Of a stretch of DNA of 40,804 nucleotides, positions 30,549-39,630 are shown piece after piece. The DNA lies in IMG/VR virus record IMGVR_UViG_3300034375_000507, positions 1-40,804 of that record; one strand, 5' to 3'. The DNA is from a virus. The notes beneath the pieces were generated by a model, which was not told the DNA's origin, did not search any database, and worked only from the letters and a program-made list of their open reading frames with translations. A program made the position numbers and the translations under genes. Numbering within the stretch: the first letter of the stretch is position 1; every line of letters begins with the position of its first letter.

Positions 30549-33500
30549 TCTAGGTTAAGTGTACCATAAAATATATCATCGTAGTTATCTACAAGATTTT
30601 TAATACGGGTGAGTTTGCTTAATGCATCCTCATCCTTTAGTATATCTGACAGGTCTCCTTTGATATCTAAGAAGTCCATTACTTCTTTTACTTTCTTATC
30701 ATTCTTTGAAGAAAGAACACGAACCATTTCTAATGTGCGTGGTAATTCACCAGTCTTCATAATCTGACTAGTCTTTTGTTTTGCTTCAGCTATTATCTTC
30801 TTTACAAGTGCTTGTCTTTGTTTAGTATCTAAACCTTTAGAACCTGACTCAAAAAAGTTTGGGTTCTTATCTAAATACTTTCTAGCTGTAGTCTCTAGTA
30901 TAGGAGCAACAAGTCCCTCCATATAATTTTTTACTTCAGCTGGACCATCAAAACTTATAGCTCTCCAACTAGACATACCTGCAGTGTTTAACATAGCTTC
31001 CATCATGTTAGGTTCTCTTGAACCTCTAACACCAAGTAGTTGTTTACCTACATCAACCTCTTGATCAAAACCTCTAGTAGCTGTAGCTCTTTTATCTAAA
31101 TCTTGAACCCCACCTAATTTACCAAAGAGATTATTTATATATTTAGTACCTTGATTAAATGATTCTGATCCTTGTTTAAGATCTGGCATCATGTTGCTAT
31201 CAGTAACTAATCCAACTAAATTATTTACAGGGTCTAAAGGCCTTGTAACACCTTGAGATAATCTACTTGCTATTGGACCTAATAGTTTAGACCCTATGTC
31301 TAAGGTTTTATCGAGACCTTCCTTGTCACCACTAAGACTAGCTTCCAAGAGATTATTAAAGTATGTCCACACAGACTTATCAAAGTCTTTAAGATCACGT
31401 ACAGATTGTCCACCTAATTGTCTACCTAACTCAAGCCAAAGATCTTTAGGCACTTTATCAGGATTAAATTCTGTAACCAATTTTATTACATTACTGCCAT
31501 CTAAACCATGAGCCATTATTTGACTACCAAGTCTTATAGTAGAACCTGGCCAATCAAATGTACGATCTTCTATAGACCCATCATTATTTCTCTCTTGATT
31601 CCAAGAAAGTCCTTGTTTAATTCTTTCATCAGCACCTAAAAAACCTGCCTGTTTCATACCATGAACACCTAGCGCAACACCAGACCAGCCAACAATCATT
31701 TTAGCTAGTGCTTCAGATCCTTCTTGAGTAACAAAATCTGCAGATTGTCCAGGAACTATCTTTCTAACTGCAAACCTAAAAGCATTTGCACCTGTCAAAT
31801 CAGCAGCTGTAGCAACGACAGTGTTGAAGAAGCTACCAAAAGGTACAACATAACCAACAATACTTTTGTTTGTAAGCTGCTCAACACCCCTAGCCATAGT
31901 CCTAAAGAAATTACCTCTCTGTCGTTCTAACGTTGACCAATTTACAGAAGCAGTTTCACGCATAGTTCTAAATGCAGCTTTATCTAAAACATTATCTTTA
32001 AATCTATCGGTAGCCATCTCAAGAGCTACATCTTTTCTTTGAAAGAATACTTCAGGTAACTCACCATACTCACGCATAATAGCTTGATTAACATTACCAC
32101 CAAATGCCCATGTCTTTGTCATCTGATCTTGAAGCCTAACTAAGGTTACAGTTTGTGCACCTTTTGTTACAGCATCTATAGTAGATGTTACTTTATTCTT
32201 AGGATCTAGGTCAAAATGTTTTAGTGAATCGTTTACACCACCATCACCAGACACATCACGGAATAGTTTCTCTACAGTTTTAGGTGATGCATTTAATACC
32301 ATCTCTGCATATTTATATTCTAAGTCAGGACTCAGTACAGATATACCACGACGAGTAGCACCTACTACAGAACCCCATGCTCTATTCTTATACTTAATAA
32401 CTTTATCAACATCACCATTAGTAACTTTATAAAATGCACTTTGACTTAAGTTGACTGCACCAGTTACAAAATCAGCTGCTGTATTTATAGATACTAATTG
32501 ACCAAAACCTTTTAGGTTAGCACCTGTTGTAGATAAATGTGATGTCAAAAGTCTTTTGTAAATGCTTAGTGCAAACTCCTGACGTTTTGGTTCTTTTATT
32601 TTTTTCTTATCATCTGACTTAGCAAAAGCTTCTAGAGCTTCTTTAGGACTCATCTTCATACCTTCAAGACGACTTAGCTGTGAGGGTGTCCAAAGTATAC
32701 CACCAGCAGTACTTACACGACTTATAAAGTTTTGGCCTAAAGCCTCTGCCGTATATGCAATGTTTAATTTTTCGCCTGTTGATTTCTCAAACTTTTTTAT
32801 TGTTCTTTCTGCGGCTTCATCAGTCATAAAATCTTTTACAGCCTGACCCCATATACCTGTGATAGTATTATCTTCTAACATACTTTCGTGTATAACAAAC
32901 CCAGCATCTTTTAAAGCTTTCCAGTATCCAGACTTACCATTAGCATCATCACCAAGAAAAAATCTTCTGTAGAAAGAATCAATTAAATCAATATCAACTT
33001 CTTTTTCACCTCTTAGCTTGATACCTTTCTTAGCTTGAGCCTTTGCTTTAGACCAATTTAAAAATTGTTTTGAGTCTCCATTAAGAGGTCCGAAGTTAGC
33101 ATCAACAGAATCTATAATAGTTTTTTTATTTACTCTATCTTTTAATAACTTAAGGGCTTTACCTTTACCCAGTGTTAAAAGATTTTTGTCAAACTCTTTA
33201 TGTGCTAACCAAGTGTTCTCCATATACTTACTCTTACGTAAGCCAGATACACCAGCTGAACTTACATAAACTGCAGGTACAACCATAGCACCAAGAGCAG
33301 CAAAGGCTGTCTGTGCACCACTGTATTCTTCTTGAGCACCTGTATCTATTAACTGCATCTGATAAGCTACATCAGTACCCATATTAACCATAGCATCAAC
33401 TGCAGTGACTGGAGCTGCTTTAGCTAATGCAGTACCTACAGCTTTACGTGCAGCTGTTTTAGTCATACCTTTTTTAAGGTAGTGTTGATAACCTTTGATC

Positions 33501-34237
33501 ATTAGAGTTCTAGCAGCTGCACCTGCAGTCTTAGTAGCTGCAAAACCAAAGATTTTACCTAACCCAAAAGTTAATACTGTTGCTGGATCATGTAAGCCCG
33601 CTTTAGTGTAATCCCATATGGCATCACCCATCTCTGAATAAGAACCTGCACCAGTAATTGCATTATCCATACTGTCAAACAGCATGTATCCTGCACCTAG
33701 TTTATTCTTTGTTATATCGTCAGCAAACCCAGAGTATGTAAGTTCATTAGCAGTAGTTACTGTTTGCCCACCAGCAAATGAACGATGATAGTTCTGCCAT
33801 ATTTCAAAGGCTTCTTCTCTGTCCATGTTACGATAGTCTCTTGGCCCTGCTATAGTTCCACCAGTAGTACCACCAGATAAACCTGTAACACCACGATAAG
33901 CAGTACCTACTGTACTAGCAGGTTTAAATCTAGCTTCTAAGTTAGAGTATACAACATCCATAAGGTCATCATCTTCTAAGAAGTCTTCTTTAATTAGTTT
34001 TTTACCATCATACTTTTCAAGTATCTTATTAAGGTTTGCTATAGAACCTTTTGTTGTTATATTAGAAGATTCAGATAAACCATTTCTAGATAGTATATCA
34101 TTAATATTAATAGCTTTTTGTTCTACAATAGGTGATTCAACCTCAACCTGTGAGGGTACTTCTTCTATTGAAGGTGGTACATCTAACGAACCTAAACCAT
34201 TATTGTCTAACAGTTCTTGTATATTTATAGTTCCCAC
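30545..34237 (-). CDS. Large internal virion (ejection-type) protein
   Basis: A 1230-residue protein, the largest in the window and the last gene of its operon. Size and position match T7 gp16-type internal core proteins, which leave the capsid with the DNA and form a channel across the envelope. I see no transglycosylase motif at the N-terminus; instead the start holds two similar motifs (INIQELLDNNGLGSLD and ININDILSRNGLSESS, residues 4-57). Residues of about 215-320 are Ala/Gly-rich and weakly hydrophobic (TVLTFGLGKIFGFAATKTAG), a possible membrane-entering region. The rest is helical and charged. Function is inferred from size, place and neighbours. Confidence 0.7.
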   Translation of the reverse strand: MGTINIQELLDNNGLGSLDVPPSIEEVPSQVEVESPIVEQKAININDILSRNGLSESSNITTKGSIANLNKILEKYDGKKLIKEDFLEDDDLMDVVYSNLEARFKPASTVGTAYRGVTGLSGGTTGGTIAGPRDYRNMDREEAFEIWQNYHRSFAGGQTVTTANELTYSGFADDITKNKLGAGYMLFDSMDNAITGAGSYSEMGDAIWDYTKAGLHDPATVLTFGLGKIFGFAATKTAGAAARTLMIKGYQHYLKKGMTKTAARKAVGTALAKAAPVTAVDAMVNMGTDVAYQMQLIDTGAQEEYSGAQTAFAALGAMVVPAVYVSSAGVSGLRKSKYMENTWLAHKEFDKNLLTLGKGKALKLLKDRVNKKTIIDSVDANFGPLNGDSKQFLNWSKAKAQAKKGIKLRGEKEVDIDLIDSFYRRFFLGDDANGKSGYWKALKDAGFVIHESMLEDNTITGIWGQAVKDFMTDEAAERTIKKFEKSTGEKLNIAYTAEALGQNFISRVSTAGGILWTPSQLSRLEGMKMSPKEALEAFAKSDDKKKIKEPKRQEFALSIYKRLLTSHLSTTGANLKGFGQLVSINTAADFVTGAVNLSQSAFYKVTNGDVDKVIKYKNRAWGSVVGATRRGISVLSPDLEYKYAEMVLNASPKTVEKLFRDVSGDGGVNDSLKHFDLDPKNKVTSTIDAVTKGAQTVTLVRLQDQMTKTWAFGGNVNQAIMREYGELPEVFFQRKDVALEMATDRFKDNVLDKAAFRTMRETASVNWSTLERQRGNFFRTMARGVEQLTNKSIVGYVVPFGSFFNTVVATAADLTGANAFRFAVRKIVPGQSADFVTQEGSEALAKMIVGWSGVALGVHGMKQAGFLGADERIKQGLSWNQERNNDGSIEDRTFDWPGSTIRLGSQIMAHGLDGSNVIKLVTEFNPDKVPKDLWLELGRQLGGQSVRDLKDFDKSVWTYFNNLLEASLSGDKEGLDKTLDIGSKLLGPIASRLSQGVTRPLDPVNNLVGLVTDSNMMPDLKQGSESFNQGTKYINNLFGKLGGVQDLDKRATATRGFDQEVDVGKQLLGVRGSREPNMMEAMLNTAGMSSWRAISFDGPAEVKNYMEGLVAPILETTARKYLDKNPNFFESGSKGLDTKQRQALVKKIIAEAKQKTSQIMKTGELPRTLEMVRVLSSKNDKKVKEVMDFLDIKGDLSDILKDEDALSKLTRIKNLVDNYDDIFYGTLNLD

Positions 34238-35325
34238 TACAGAGTATCCTCAACTATTACATTATCTTTCATGTAAGAAACTTTATCACCTTCTTTAACA
34301 ACACCTAATGAATACATAATTGCAAGCTCTTGTTCATCTTTAAACATCATAGGTAATTTTACAGCGTTTTCAAAAGCTGCATTAACAGGTGCACCATCTG
34401 CATTATAGTAATCAGATAACTCTTTCATAGAAGATCCATATAAAGAAATCATAGGACTAAATATTTTATCTTTATATTGTTTTTTAGCTTCTTTAATAGA
34501 ATTAAACCTAGTTTCATAATAATTTCTAGCAACAACTAATTGATTTTCATTAAGAGTTTGTCCAGTTAAAGTAGTAATTGCCTCTCCATCTCTTTCCTGT
34601 GCAGTATTAATTTTATTTATCATACCAAGTATTTTAATTTCTTCTGCTTCAGATAAGGCATAAGCTTCTTTTAAAGCTCTTTCTTCTATTGTGTCTAAAT
34701 CATCAAGACTCATCTTTTTAACTAACTCTGGACTGTTAAAATATGTTTGACCAGGTATAACATAACTTTCTCCCATGACTTCTCTGTCTTCTGGGGTTAT
34801 ATCAATATTAGTTTCCTTTGCTATTTTATCCCAATCATAAGTTAATGTTTTAGGATCTACCGATAATCTACTAGCAACTACATTACCTATTACTTCATTC
34901 ATATCCCCAGCATATTCACCACTGCCAAATTTATTCTGCGTATCAATAGCAATGTCGTACAAAGATTTTATATTATTATAAGAACCTTGTGCAGTAACCC
35001 CATTAGCCGCAACTTCTGATAGTGTTTCTGGATCAATGTTAAAGTTTTTAGCTAAAACTTTTACCATAAGTTCTTGATTTAAGCCCCCCTTAGAGGACTT
35101 TCCAGTACCACCTGAAGGTAATACATTAGCTCCTACAAAACCAGCACTAGTCCCAGCAAGATCCCTCAAAGCTTTTCTCAACTCAATCTTACTCATCTTC
35201 ATATTCATCTTAAATGTTTCATCAGCATTACGACTAGCTAATTGATTCATTTCTAATGTTGCATCATCAAGTTTATCTTGTTGATACATTTCCATTCCAG
35301 CTTTAACACCACTCCAATTAACCAT
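34237..35325 (-). CDS. Internal virion protein, helical, unknown
   Basis: A 362-residue mostly helical protein. The N-terminus is amphipathic and coiled (GVKAGMEMYQQDKLDDATLE), then a Gly/Ser-rich linker (SGGTGKSSKGG) and a long acidic helical body. It overlaps the start of the 1230-residue gene by one base, so the two are made together, probably as parts of the ejection apparatus. No domain recognised. It lacks the features of a major capsid protein. Confidence 0.6.
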   Translation of the reverse strand: MVNWSGVKAGMEMYQQDKLDDATLEMNQLASRNADETFKMNMKMSKIELRKALRDLAGTSAGFVGANVLPSGGTGKSSKGGLNQELMVKVLAKNFNIDPETLSEVAANGVTAQGSYNNIKSLYDIAIDTQNKFGSGEYAGDMNEVIGNVVASRLSVDPKTLTYDWDKIAKETNIDITPEDREVMGESYVIPGQTYFNSPELVKKMSLDDLDTIEERALKEAYALSEAEEIKILGMINKINTAQERDGEAITTLTGQTLNENQLVVARNYYETRFNSIKEAKKQYKDKIFSPMISLYGSSMKELSDYYNADGAPVNAAFENAVKLPMMFKDEQELAIMYSLGVVKEGDKVSYMKDNVIVEDTL

Positions 35326-35855
35326 TACACATTCCTCCGTGACATAAGACCCATTGGTTTAGGCTCTTCTTCGGGTTCTTCCATCATAGGTTTTTCTTCT
35401 GAAGGAACATCTTTTTCTAGTGGAGATAAATCTATCTCTTCTCCATCTTCAATATCTTTTAGTATATCTTCTACTTCTTTCTCACGTAATGCCATGTTTA
35501 CTTCACGTAAATCTATATCTTCTTCACCATCATTTAGACCTTCATTATAGTCTATGTTAGCCGCATCTCCGATACCTTTTATATATTCATGTATAATAGG
35601 CGCAATGATTAAGCTTACATCTACACTGTGTCTACCTTCTGCAACAGCACCACGAAGAATACCTTCAGTCATTGTTACAACATCTAAGTCTAACGATAAT
35701 AATCCTACAACAGACTTTACTTTCTTAGGTTTACCTAATCTTTCTATGTGCCACATTACAGCTTCTTCTGGTGTAGTCATCTGCGGTGGGTTTTCCCAAG
35801 GAGAGTTCTTTGGTTCTGAGGTCAATGACTGACCAGGAATAGGTGCACTAAACAT
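35325..35855 (-). CDS. Acidic virion-operon protein, unknown
   Basis: A 176-residue protein. The first part is soluble with a Pro-rich start (PGQSLTSEPKNSPWENPPQM); the C-terminal 75 residues are extremely acidic (EGLNDGEEDIDLREVNMALR, then EEKPMMEEPEEEPKP). Overlaps both neighbours by one base. Acidic assembly proteins can act as chaperones for basic partners or as scaffolds; this is only a possibility. Confidence 0.6.
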   Translation of the reverse strand: MFSAPIPGQSLTSEPKNSPWENPPQMTTPEEAVMWHIERLGKPKKVKSVVGLLSLDLDVVTMTEGILRGAVAEGRHSVDVSLIIAPIIHEYIKGIGDAANIDYNEGLNDGEEDIDLREVNMALREKEVEDILKDIEDGEEIDLSPLEKDVPSEEKPMMEEPEEEPKPMGLMSRRNV

Positions 35856-36589
35856 TATTGTGATCCTTTATTATATTTTTCAGCTTTATCAAACCTTGAT
35901 TTTAAATTAGGTTTTCCTGGACGTAGATACTTTTCAGATACAACCCTTGCCGCTTCTTTAGCAGTTGTTGTTTTCTCTAAGTCCTTCATGAATCTACCTT
36001 CAGATGTATTACGTATCTCATGTATTAAAAAACCAAAGTTAGCTTCGTAAGAATTTATAGGTGTATTATTCTTCTGCGCCCAAGCTTCAAACTCTTTACG
36101 TCTTGATCCTGTCCACTGAGCAAAACCATAACCACCTTTAGAACCTTTAATAGTAGGTTCTATCTCTTGCATAAATTTAAACCCAAGAGTCTCATGATCT
36201 AGGTTAGCTACAAAACCTGCTGCTTGCTCTTTAGTTAGACCTAAAGTTTCCTCTAAGTCTCCCATTAAATTCATACCTACTTCACTAACTTTGAAGTCAA
36301 CTTTAGGTCTGTCATCAGCTAGAACCATACCAGCAGCTTCACCTGTTGGTAAAGTATCTTCATAACTAGCTACTTCATTCTTTAATTCTTTATTGTAGTT
36401 GATAACTTTCTTATAGATGTTAGACATATTATCTACTGAAGGTTGTTCTTCTTCACCTTTAGGTTTTTTAGACATCAAGCCATCTCTTAACATCAAGTTT
36501 TTATCCATAGGCTCACTAGAGTTAGCATCCTCACTAGGAGTTAGTTTTTGTCTAGCTAGTTGTAGTAGCTCTTTATATTGTAGACTCAT
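35855..36589 (-). CDS. Phage tail lysozyme-like virion protein
   Basis: A 244-residue protein with a disordered N-terminal half and a lysozyme-type domain from about residue 105. Key pattern: EQAAGFVANLDHETLGFKFM, with the Glu of HET as likely acid, then KGGYGFAQWTGSRRKEFEAW and the closing helix RVVSEKYLRPGKPN. This is the tail-lysozyme form (PF18013-like) that opens peptidoglycan during DNA entry, distinct from the GH108 endolysin used for lysis. It sits in the ejection-protein operon, which supports a virion location. Confidence 0.82.
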   Translation of the reverse strand: MSLQYKELLQLARQKLTPSEDANSSEPMDKNLMLRDGLMSKKPKGEEEQPSVDNMSNIYKKVINYNKELKNEVASYEDTLPTGEAAGMVLADDRPKVDFKVSEVGMNLMGDLEETLGLTKEQAAGFVANLDHETLGFKFMQEIEPTIKGSKGGYGFAQWTGSRRKEFEAWAQKNNTPINSYEANFGFLIHEIRNTSEGRFMKDLEKTTTAKEAARVVSEKYLRPGKPNLKSRFDKAEKYNKGSQ

Positions 36590-36590
36590 C

Positions 36591-38669
36591 TTAAATACCT
36601 CCCAGAAGATCTAATCCAAATTTTGTGAACACAGCCCACTTATCTGATTCCTCTTGTGTGTCCCTAACCTTCTGATACTCTTCGTATTTCTTATCAGCTA
36701 GTAATATATCTAATGCACGAGTCTTAGAAGCCTCTGCACCTTTATATGCATAGTCCATAAGATCACGTTCACGTTGCCATATCTGATCTATAGTACCTTG
36801 AGTAAATGCATTAGCTGCTTGAGCTTGTTGCATATTAGCTTGGTTCTGTGCCTGTGAATTATATGTAGCTACGTTCTGTCTCCACTGTGCATTAGCTTGA
36901 GCAATTACTAAAGCATTTTTAGCATTAAACTCTCTACGTTGATTTTCAATCTGAGCATTAAATTGTCTAGCCGCATTAGTTACACCAGAATTAAACTGTT
37001 CTGTGGTATTAAGTTGTGTAGCATTAAACTGTTGAGTCTGTAACTGGAGATTAGCCATGAACTGTTTAGTCTGTGTCTCGGATGAAGCATTAAATTGTTT
37101 AGCTGCATTATCTGCTGCTTGATCTGTAAATAATGATTGTATTATTTGTTGAGACTTAAACATTTCCATCTGTTGATTGTTGTTTAAGTTAGCCATATCC
37201 ATATCTAAGAAAGACTTAGCATTTTGTACTGCAGCTTGCTGTTGATTAGATAGATTTTGTTGTTCTAGATTAGCAACAGATGCTGCTTGAGCCATCACCA
37301 TAGCTTGATTATTACTTAGGTTGTTTAAATTAATCGTATTAGCATTACGTGAGTTCTCAAGCGCAATAGATTGTTCAGCTGTAAAGTTCATATTTGCTAT
37401 ATCAGAAATCTTAGCTGAGTTAGCAACACGAGCTTGAAAAGCTTGATCAAATTCTTGTCCTATAAATGTAGCACGTTGTTGTGCGGCAAGCATAGCACGT
37501 TGTTGTCTGTTTGACAAGTTTTGCATTTCAAAACCTGCGACAGTTTGGGCATCTTGCATAGCTATAGGTAATGCAGATTCCATTGCTGCTTGTACAATAG
37601 CTTGACCTGCCATTGATGATGCACCTAAACCTCTAGCCGCCATCTGTGCATTAGCATTACGCATTGCTCCAGCTGCCCATGTAGGAGTAGCACCACCTTC
37701 AAAGTCTTGCATAAGATCATCAAGCTGACCTTTTACAGTAGCTTTTTCTGATGGTGTTGCAGTAGCCGCTTGTATCTGTTCAGAAAATGCCGATGCCTTA
37801 GTAGCATCAGCTACTCCAGTAACTATCTCCCCCTGCTGTATCTCTCTTTGTACTGGGTTATCCATTACTGTAGCTGTACCTTGAGCCGCAGTTACAGTTG
37901 ATACATCAGTGGTTGTAGGATCTTGTGTAGAAGCTTGTACTACACCTTCAGCAGAGACAGTGCCTGTAGCAGCTTTAGAAGCGTCTGTGGCCGCCTTAAC
38001 AGCATCTGCGGCTGTAGTAGCAGTCATAGTAGAAGCAGTAACTGGAGTAGCTCCTGCAGCTATATTAGTAGTGTCAACAGTAGCTGGAGCATACATTGCA
38101 CCTGGACCTGTAACAGCACCTGTACCTGTAGCTATAGTACTACCTGCTAAGTTAGTATCTACAGTAGCTACATCAGGTGATTTAGCTAATGACCCAGGGT
38201 CAGTAATAGCTTGTGAGACTAATTCACGAGTTTCTGAAGCTAAGTCAGCAGCTCCACCACTCTGTGCATCTTGCATGGTTTTATTTAATGTGGCTAACTT
38301 AGCATTTAAAGCTGCAGATATTTTTTCTGCACCGTAAGTTACACCAGGTTTTGGAGTAGCATTAGCTGCTTGTATTTGTAGTCCAGTTTTTGCTATAGTA
38401 TCTAAGCCATCACCAGTAACATTTGATACTGCTGCATTAAGAGCTTTTGTATATTCAACAATAGAAGCTGCATCTTTATCCACTACAGCTTCAGCAGCTC
38501 TCATGGCTGCTTCTGATTCATAAACCTGACCTTTTAGTTCTGGTTTAGAAGATGTAAATCTAGGTAACTCTGGGGTAACTTGACCTCCATCATCACTACC
38601 ACCACCAAACACAGCTCGGTCTCTGAAGTGAACACTAGGCATAAAAGGATTATAAAGACTTCTGCTCAT
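36591..38669 (-). CDS. Gln/Asn/Ala-rich coiled virion protein
   Basis: A 692-residue low-complexity protein. Residues 60-270 are Ala/Thr/Val-rich with no clear fold (ATDASKAATGTVSAEGVVQA). Residues 330-600 are long Gln/Asn-rich helices with repeated NLSNxQQ and QFNxxxE motifs (MQNLSNRQQRAMLAAQQRAT, TKQFMANLQLQTQQFNATQL), typical of coiled internal virion proteins. The end is more globular (KWAVFTKFGLDLLGGI). Position matches the first of the ejection proteins (T7 gp14/gp15 slot). No enzymatic motif. Confidence 0.68.
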   Translation of the reverse strand: MSRSLYNPFMPSVHFRDRAVFGGGSDDGGQVTPELPRFTSSKPELKGQVYESEAAMRAAEAVVDKDAASIVEYTKALNAAVSNVTGDGLDTIAKTGLQIQAANATPKPGVTYGAEKISAALNAKLATLNKTMQDAQSGGAADLASETRELVSQAITDPGSLAKSPDVATVDTNLAGSTIATGTGAVTGPGAMYAPATVDTTNIAAGATPVTASTMTATTAADAVKAATDASKAATGTVSAEGVVQASTQDPTTTDVSTVTAAQGTATVMDNPVQREIQQGEIVTGVADATKASAFSEQIQAATATPSEKATVKGQLDDLMQDFEGGATPTWAAGAMRNANAQMAARGLGASSMAGQAIVQAAMESALPIAMQDAQTVAGFEMQNLSNRQQRAMLAAQQRATFIGQEFDQAFQARVANSAKISDIANMNFTAEQSIALENSRNANTINLNNLSNNQAMVMAQAASVANLEQQNLSNQQQAAVQNAKSFLDMDMANLNNNQQMEMFKSQQIIQSLFTDQAADNAAKQFNASSETQTKQFMANLQLQTQQFNATQLNTTEQFNSGVTNAARQFNAQIENQRREFNAKNALVIAQANAQWRQNVATYNSQAQNQANMQQAQAANAFTQGTIDQIWQRERDLMDYAYKGAEASKTRALDILLADKKYEEYQKVRDTQEESDKWAVFTKFGLDLLGGI

Positions 38670-39088
38670 AATTTAAACTCTTTCGTATGTCTCTTATCTG
38701 GATCGTGTAGCCTACGCCAGTTTACTTTTTCTTTTCGTTTATATGTTTTGTGATGCTGTTTACGAATCATAGACATTACTTGTCTTGCATGTCCGTAGGG
38801 TGTTACAAACTCAATACCCCATAATTCCTCTTTGTTATCGGATACATAATCATTTTCAGTTATGTAGTAGTTGTTAGATAGTAGATCTTTACTAGATTGT
38901 TTATCTAACCAACACCAAGTTACTAAACCTATTGGCTTATCACCTTGATAATATAGACTGATACGGTTATGTTTTATTGGAGCTATTAGATATCTGTAGA
39001 TGTCTTCTACATTATAAACCTTATGCCACTTACTTTGCCTAAATAATTCTAAACCATCTGCTAGAGCTTTATTATTATCTATTTGCAT
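38666..39088 (-). CDS. HlyC/RTX toxin-activating lysine acyltransferase-like protein
   Basis: A 140-residue protein matching the HlyC family, which moves fatty acyl groups from acyl carrier protein to lysines of RTX toxins. The order of motifs fits: His22 (SKWHKVYNVEDIY, the HlyC His23 position), RISLYYQGDKPIGLVTWCWL (the 'P.ayvsWa.Ls' strand), NYYITENDYVSDNKEELWGI and the core EFVTPYGHARQVMSMIRK. HlyC has Asp92 in 'WFIDWIAPFG'; here the residue is Glu93. The C-terminus is shorter and very basic. It is the first gene after a promoter whose predicted start falls on its ATG, and it has no Shine-Dalgarno site. The substrate could be a virion protein; that is inference. Confidence 0.78.
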   Translation of the reverse strand: MQIDNNKALADGLELFRQSKWHKVYNVEDIYRYLIAPIKHNRISLYYQGDKPIGLVTWCWLDKQSSKDLLSNNYYITENDYVSDNKEELWGIEFVTPYGHARQVMSMIRKQHHKTYKRKEKVNWRRLHDPDKRHTKEFKL

Positions 39089-39094
39089 TATACT

Positions 39095-39123
39095 AGTTTA
39101 ACTCAAAAACACTAAAAAGTCAA
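39095..39123 (-). promoter_or_regulatory. Promoter of the HlyC-ejection protein operon
   Basis: Minus strand TTGACT (39123-39118), 17-base spacer, TAAACT (39100-39095) continuing AG. The block TAAACTAG parallels TATAACTAG of the promoters at 11081 and 26735. The expected first base is 39088, the A of the ATG of the first gene, giving a leaderless mRNA. A TATAAT (39092-39087) overlaps the ATG itself. Confidence 0.6.
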
Positions 39124-39129
39124 GCTAAT

Positions 39130-39630
39130 TCAGTCTGCTAAAGGGTTATCTAATGCTCTTTGTAGTTTAGCATTGAGTCTATCTTCTAGTTCTTTCATTG
39201 CTGAAGACTGTGATACTCTTACACGTTCTCGTTGATTCTCGAACCTTACTTCAGCATCGTCTATCATGGAACGTACCTTGTCTTCATTATCACGTACCAT
39301 ATCTTCTACTCGATCTGTCTGTTGTTCTATTCTTAACAGATCATCCTTTAGACCATTCTTAATATCTCTAGTGTACTCTACACTCTCTTCAACCTTCTCA
39401 GATATACCTGATACCTTAGCATCCATGACATCCATCTGTTGTTGGTATGCAGTTAAGTCTAACCCTGCAACTTCTTCTATCTTTTGATATAAAGTGAAGC
39501 CACCATACAAACCACCAACTACTGTAGATAAGAAAGCTAGTATAGCTAGTACTGAACCTGCTGTTAGTTTTACACCACCAGCTTTCACTTCTCTGTCAGC
39601 TAGGCTTTCAACGTTAGTTAAATCTACCAT
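39130..39630 (-). CDS. Membrane-anchored coiled-coil protein
   Basis: A 166-residue protein: short N-terminal domain (VDLTNVESLADREVKAGGVK), one membrane helix at about residues 23-48 (LTAGSVLAILAFLSTVVGGL), then more than 100 residues of charged coiled coil (VSGISEKVEESVEYTRDIKN; RIEQQTDRVEDMVRDNEDKV). The topology suits a spanin-like or virion-associated rod. It follows the exported proteins with a one-base overlap. I recall similar proteins in marine podoviruses but no proven role. Confidence 0.65.
   Translation of the reverse strand: MVDLTNVESLADREVKAGGVKLTAGSVLAILAFLSTVVGGLYGGFTLYQKIEEVAGLDLTAYQQQMDVMDAKVSGISEKVEESVEYTRDIKNGLKDDLLRIEQQTDRVEDMVRDNEDKVRSMIDDAEVRFENQRERVRVSQSSAMKELEDRLNAKLQRALDNPLAD

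Noticed and set aside
30545-34237. Virion RNA polymerase (N4-type) because of its size
   Set aside because: No RNA polymerase motifs were visible, and N4-type enzymes are far longer.
34237-35325. Major capsid protein
   Set aside because: Mostly helical acidic sequence, no HK97-type capsid pattern, and it is placed among ejection proteins far from the portal.
37909-38337. Plus-strand frames opposite the Ala/Thr-rich part of the 692-residue gene
   Set aside because: These come from Ala/Thr codon bias on the other strand and have no start context.
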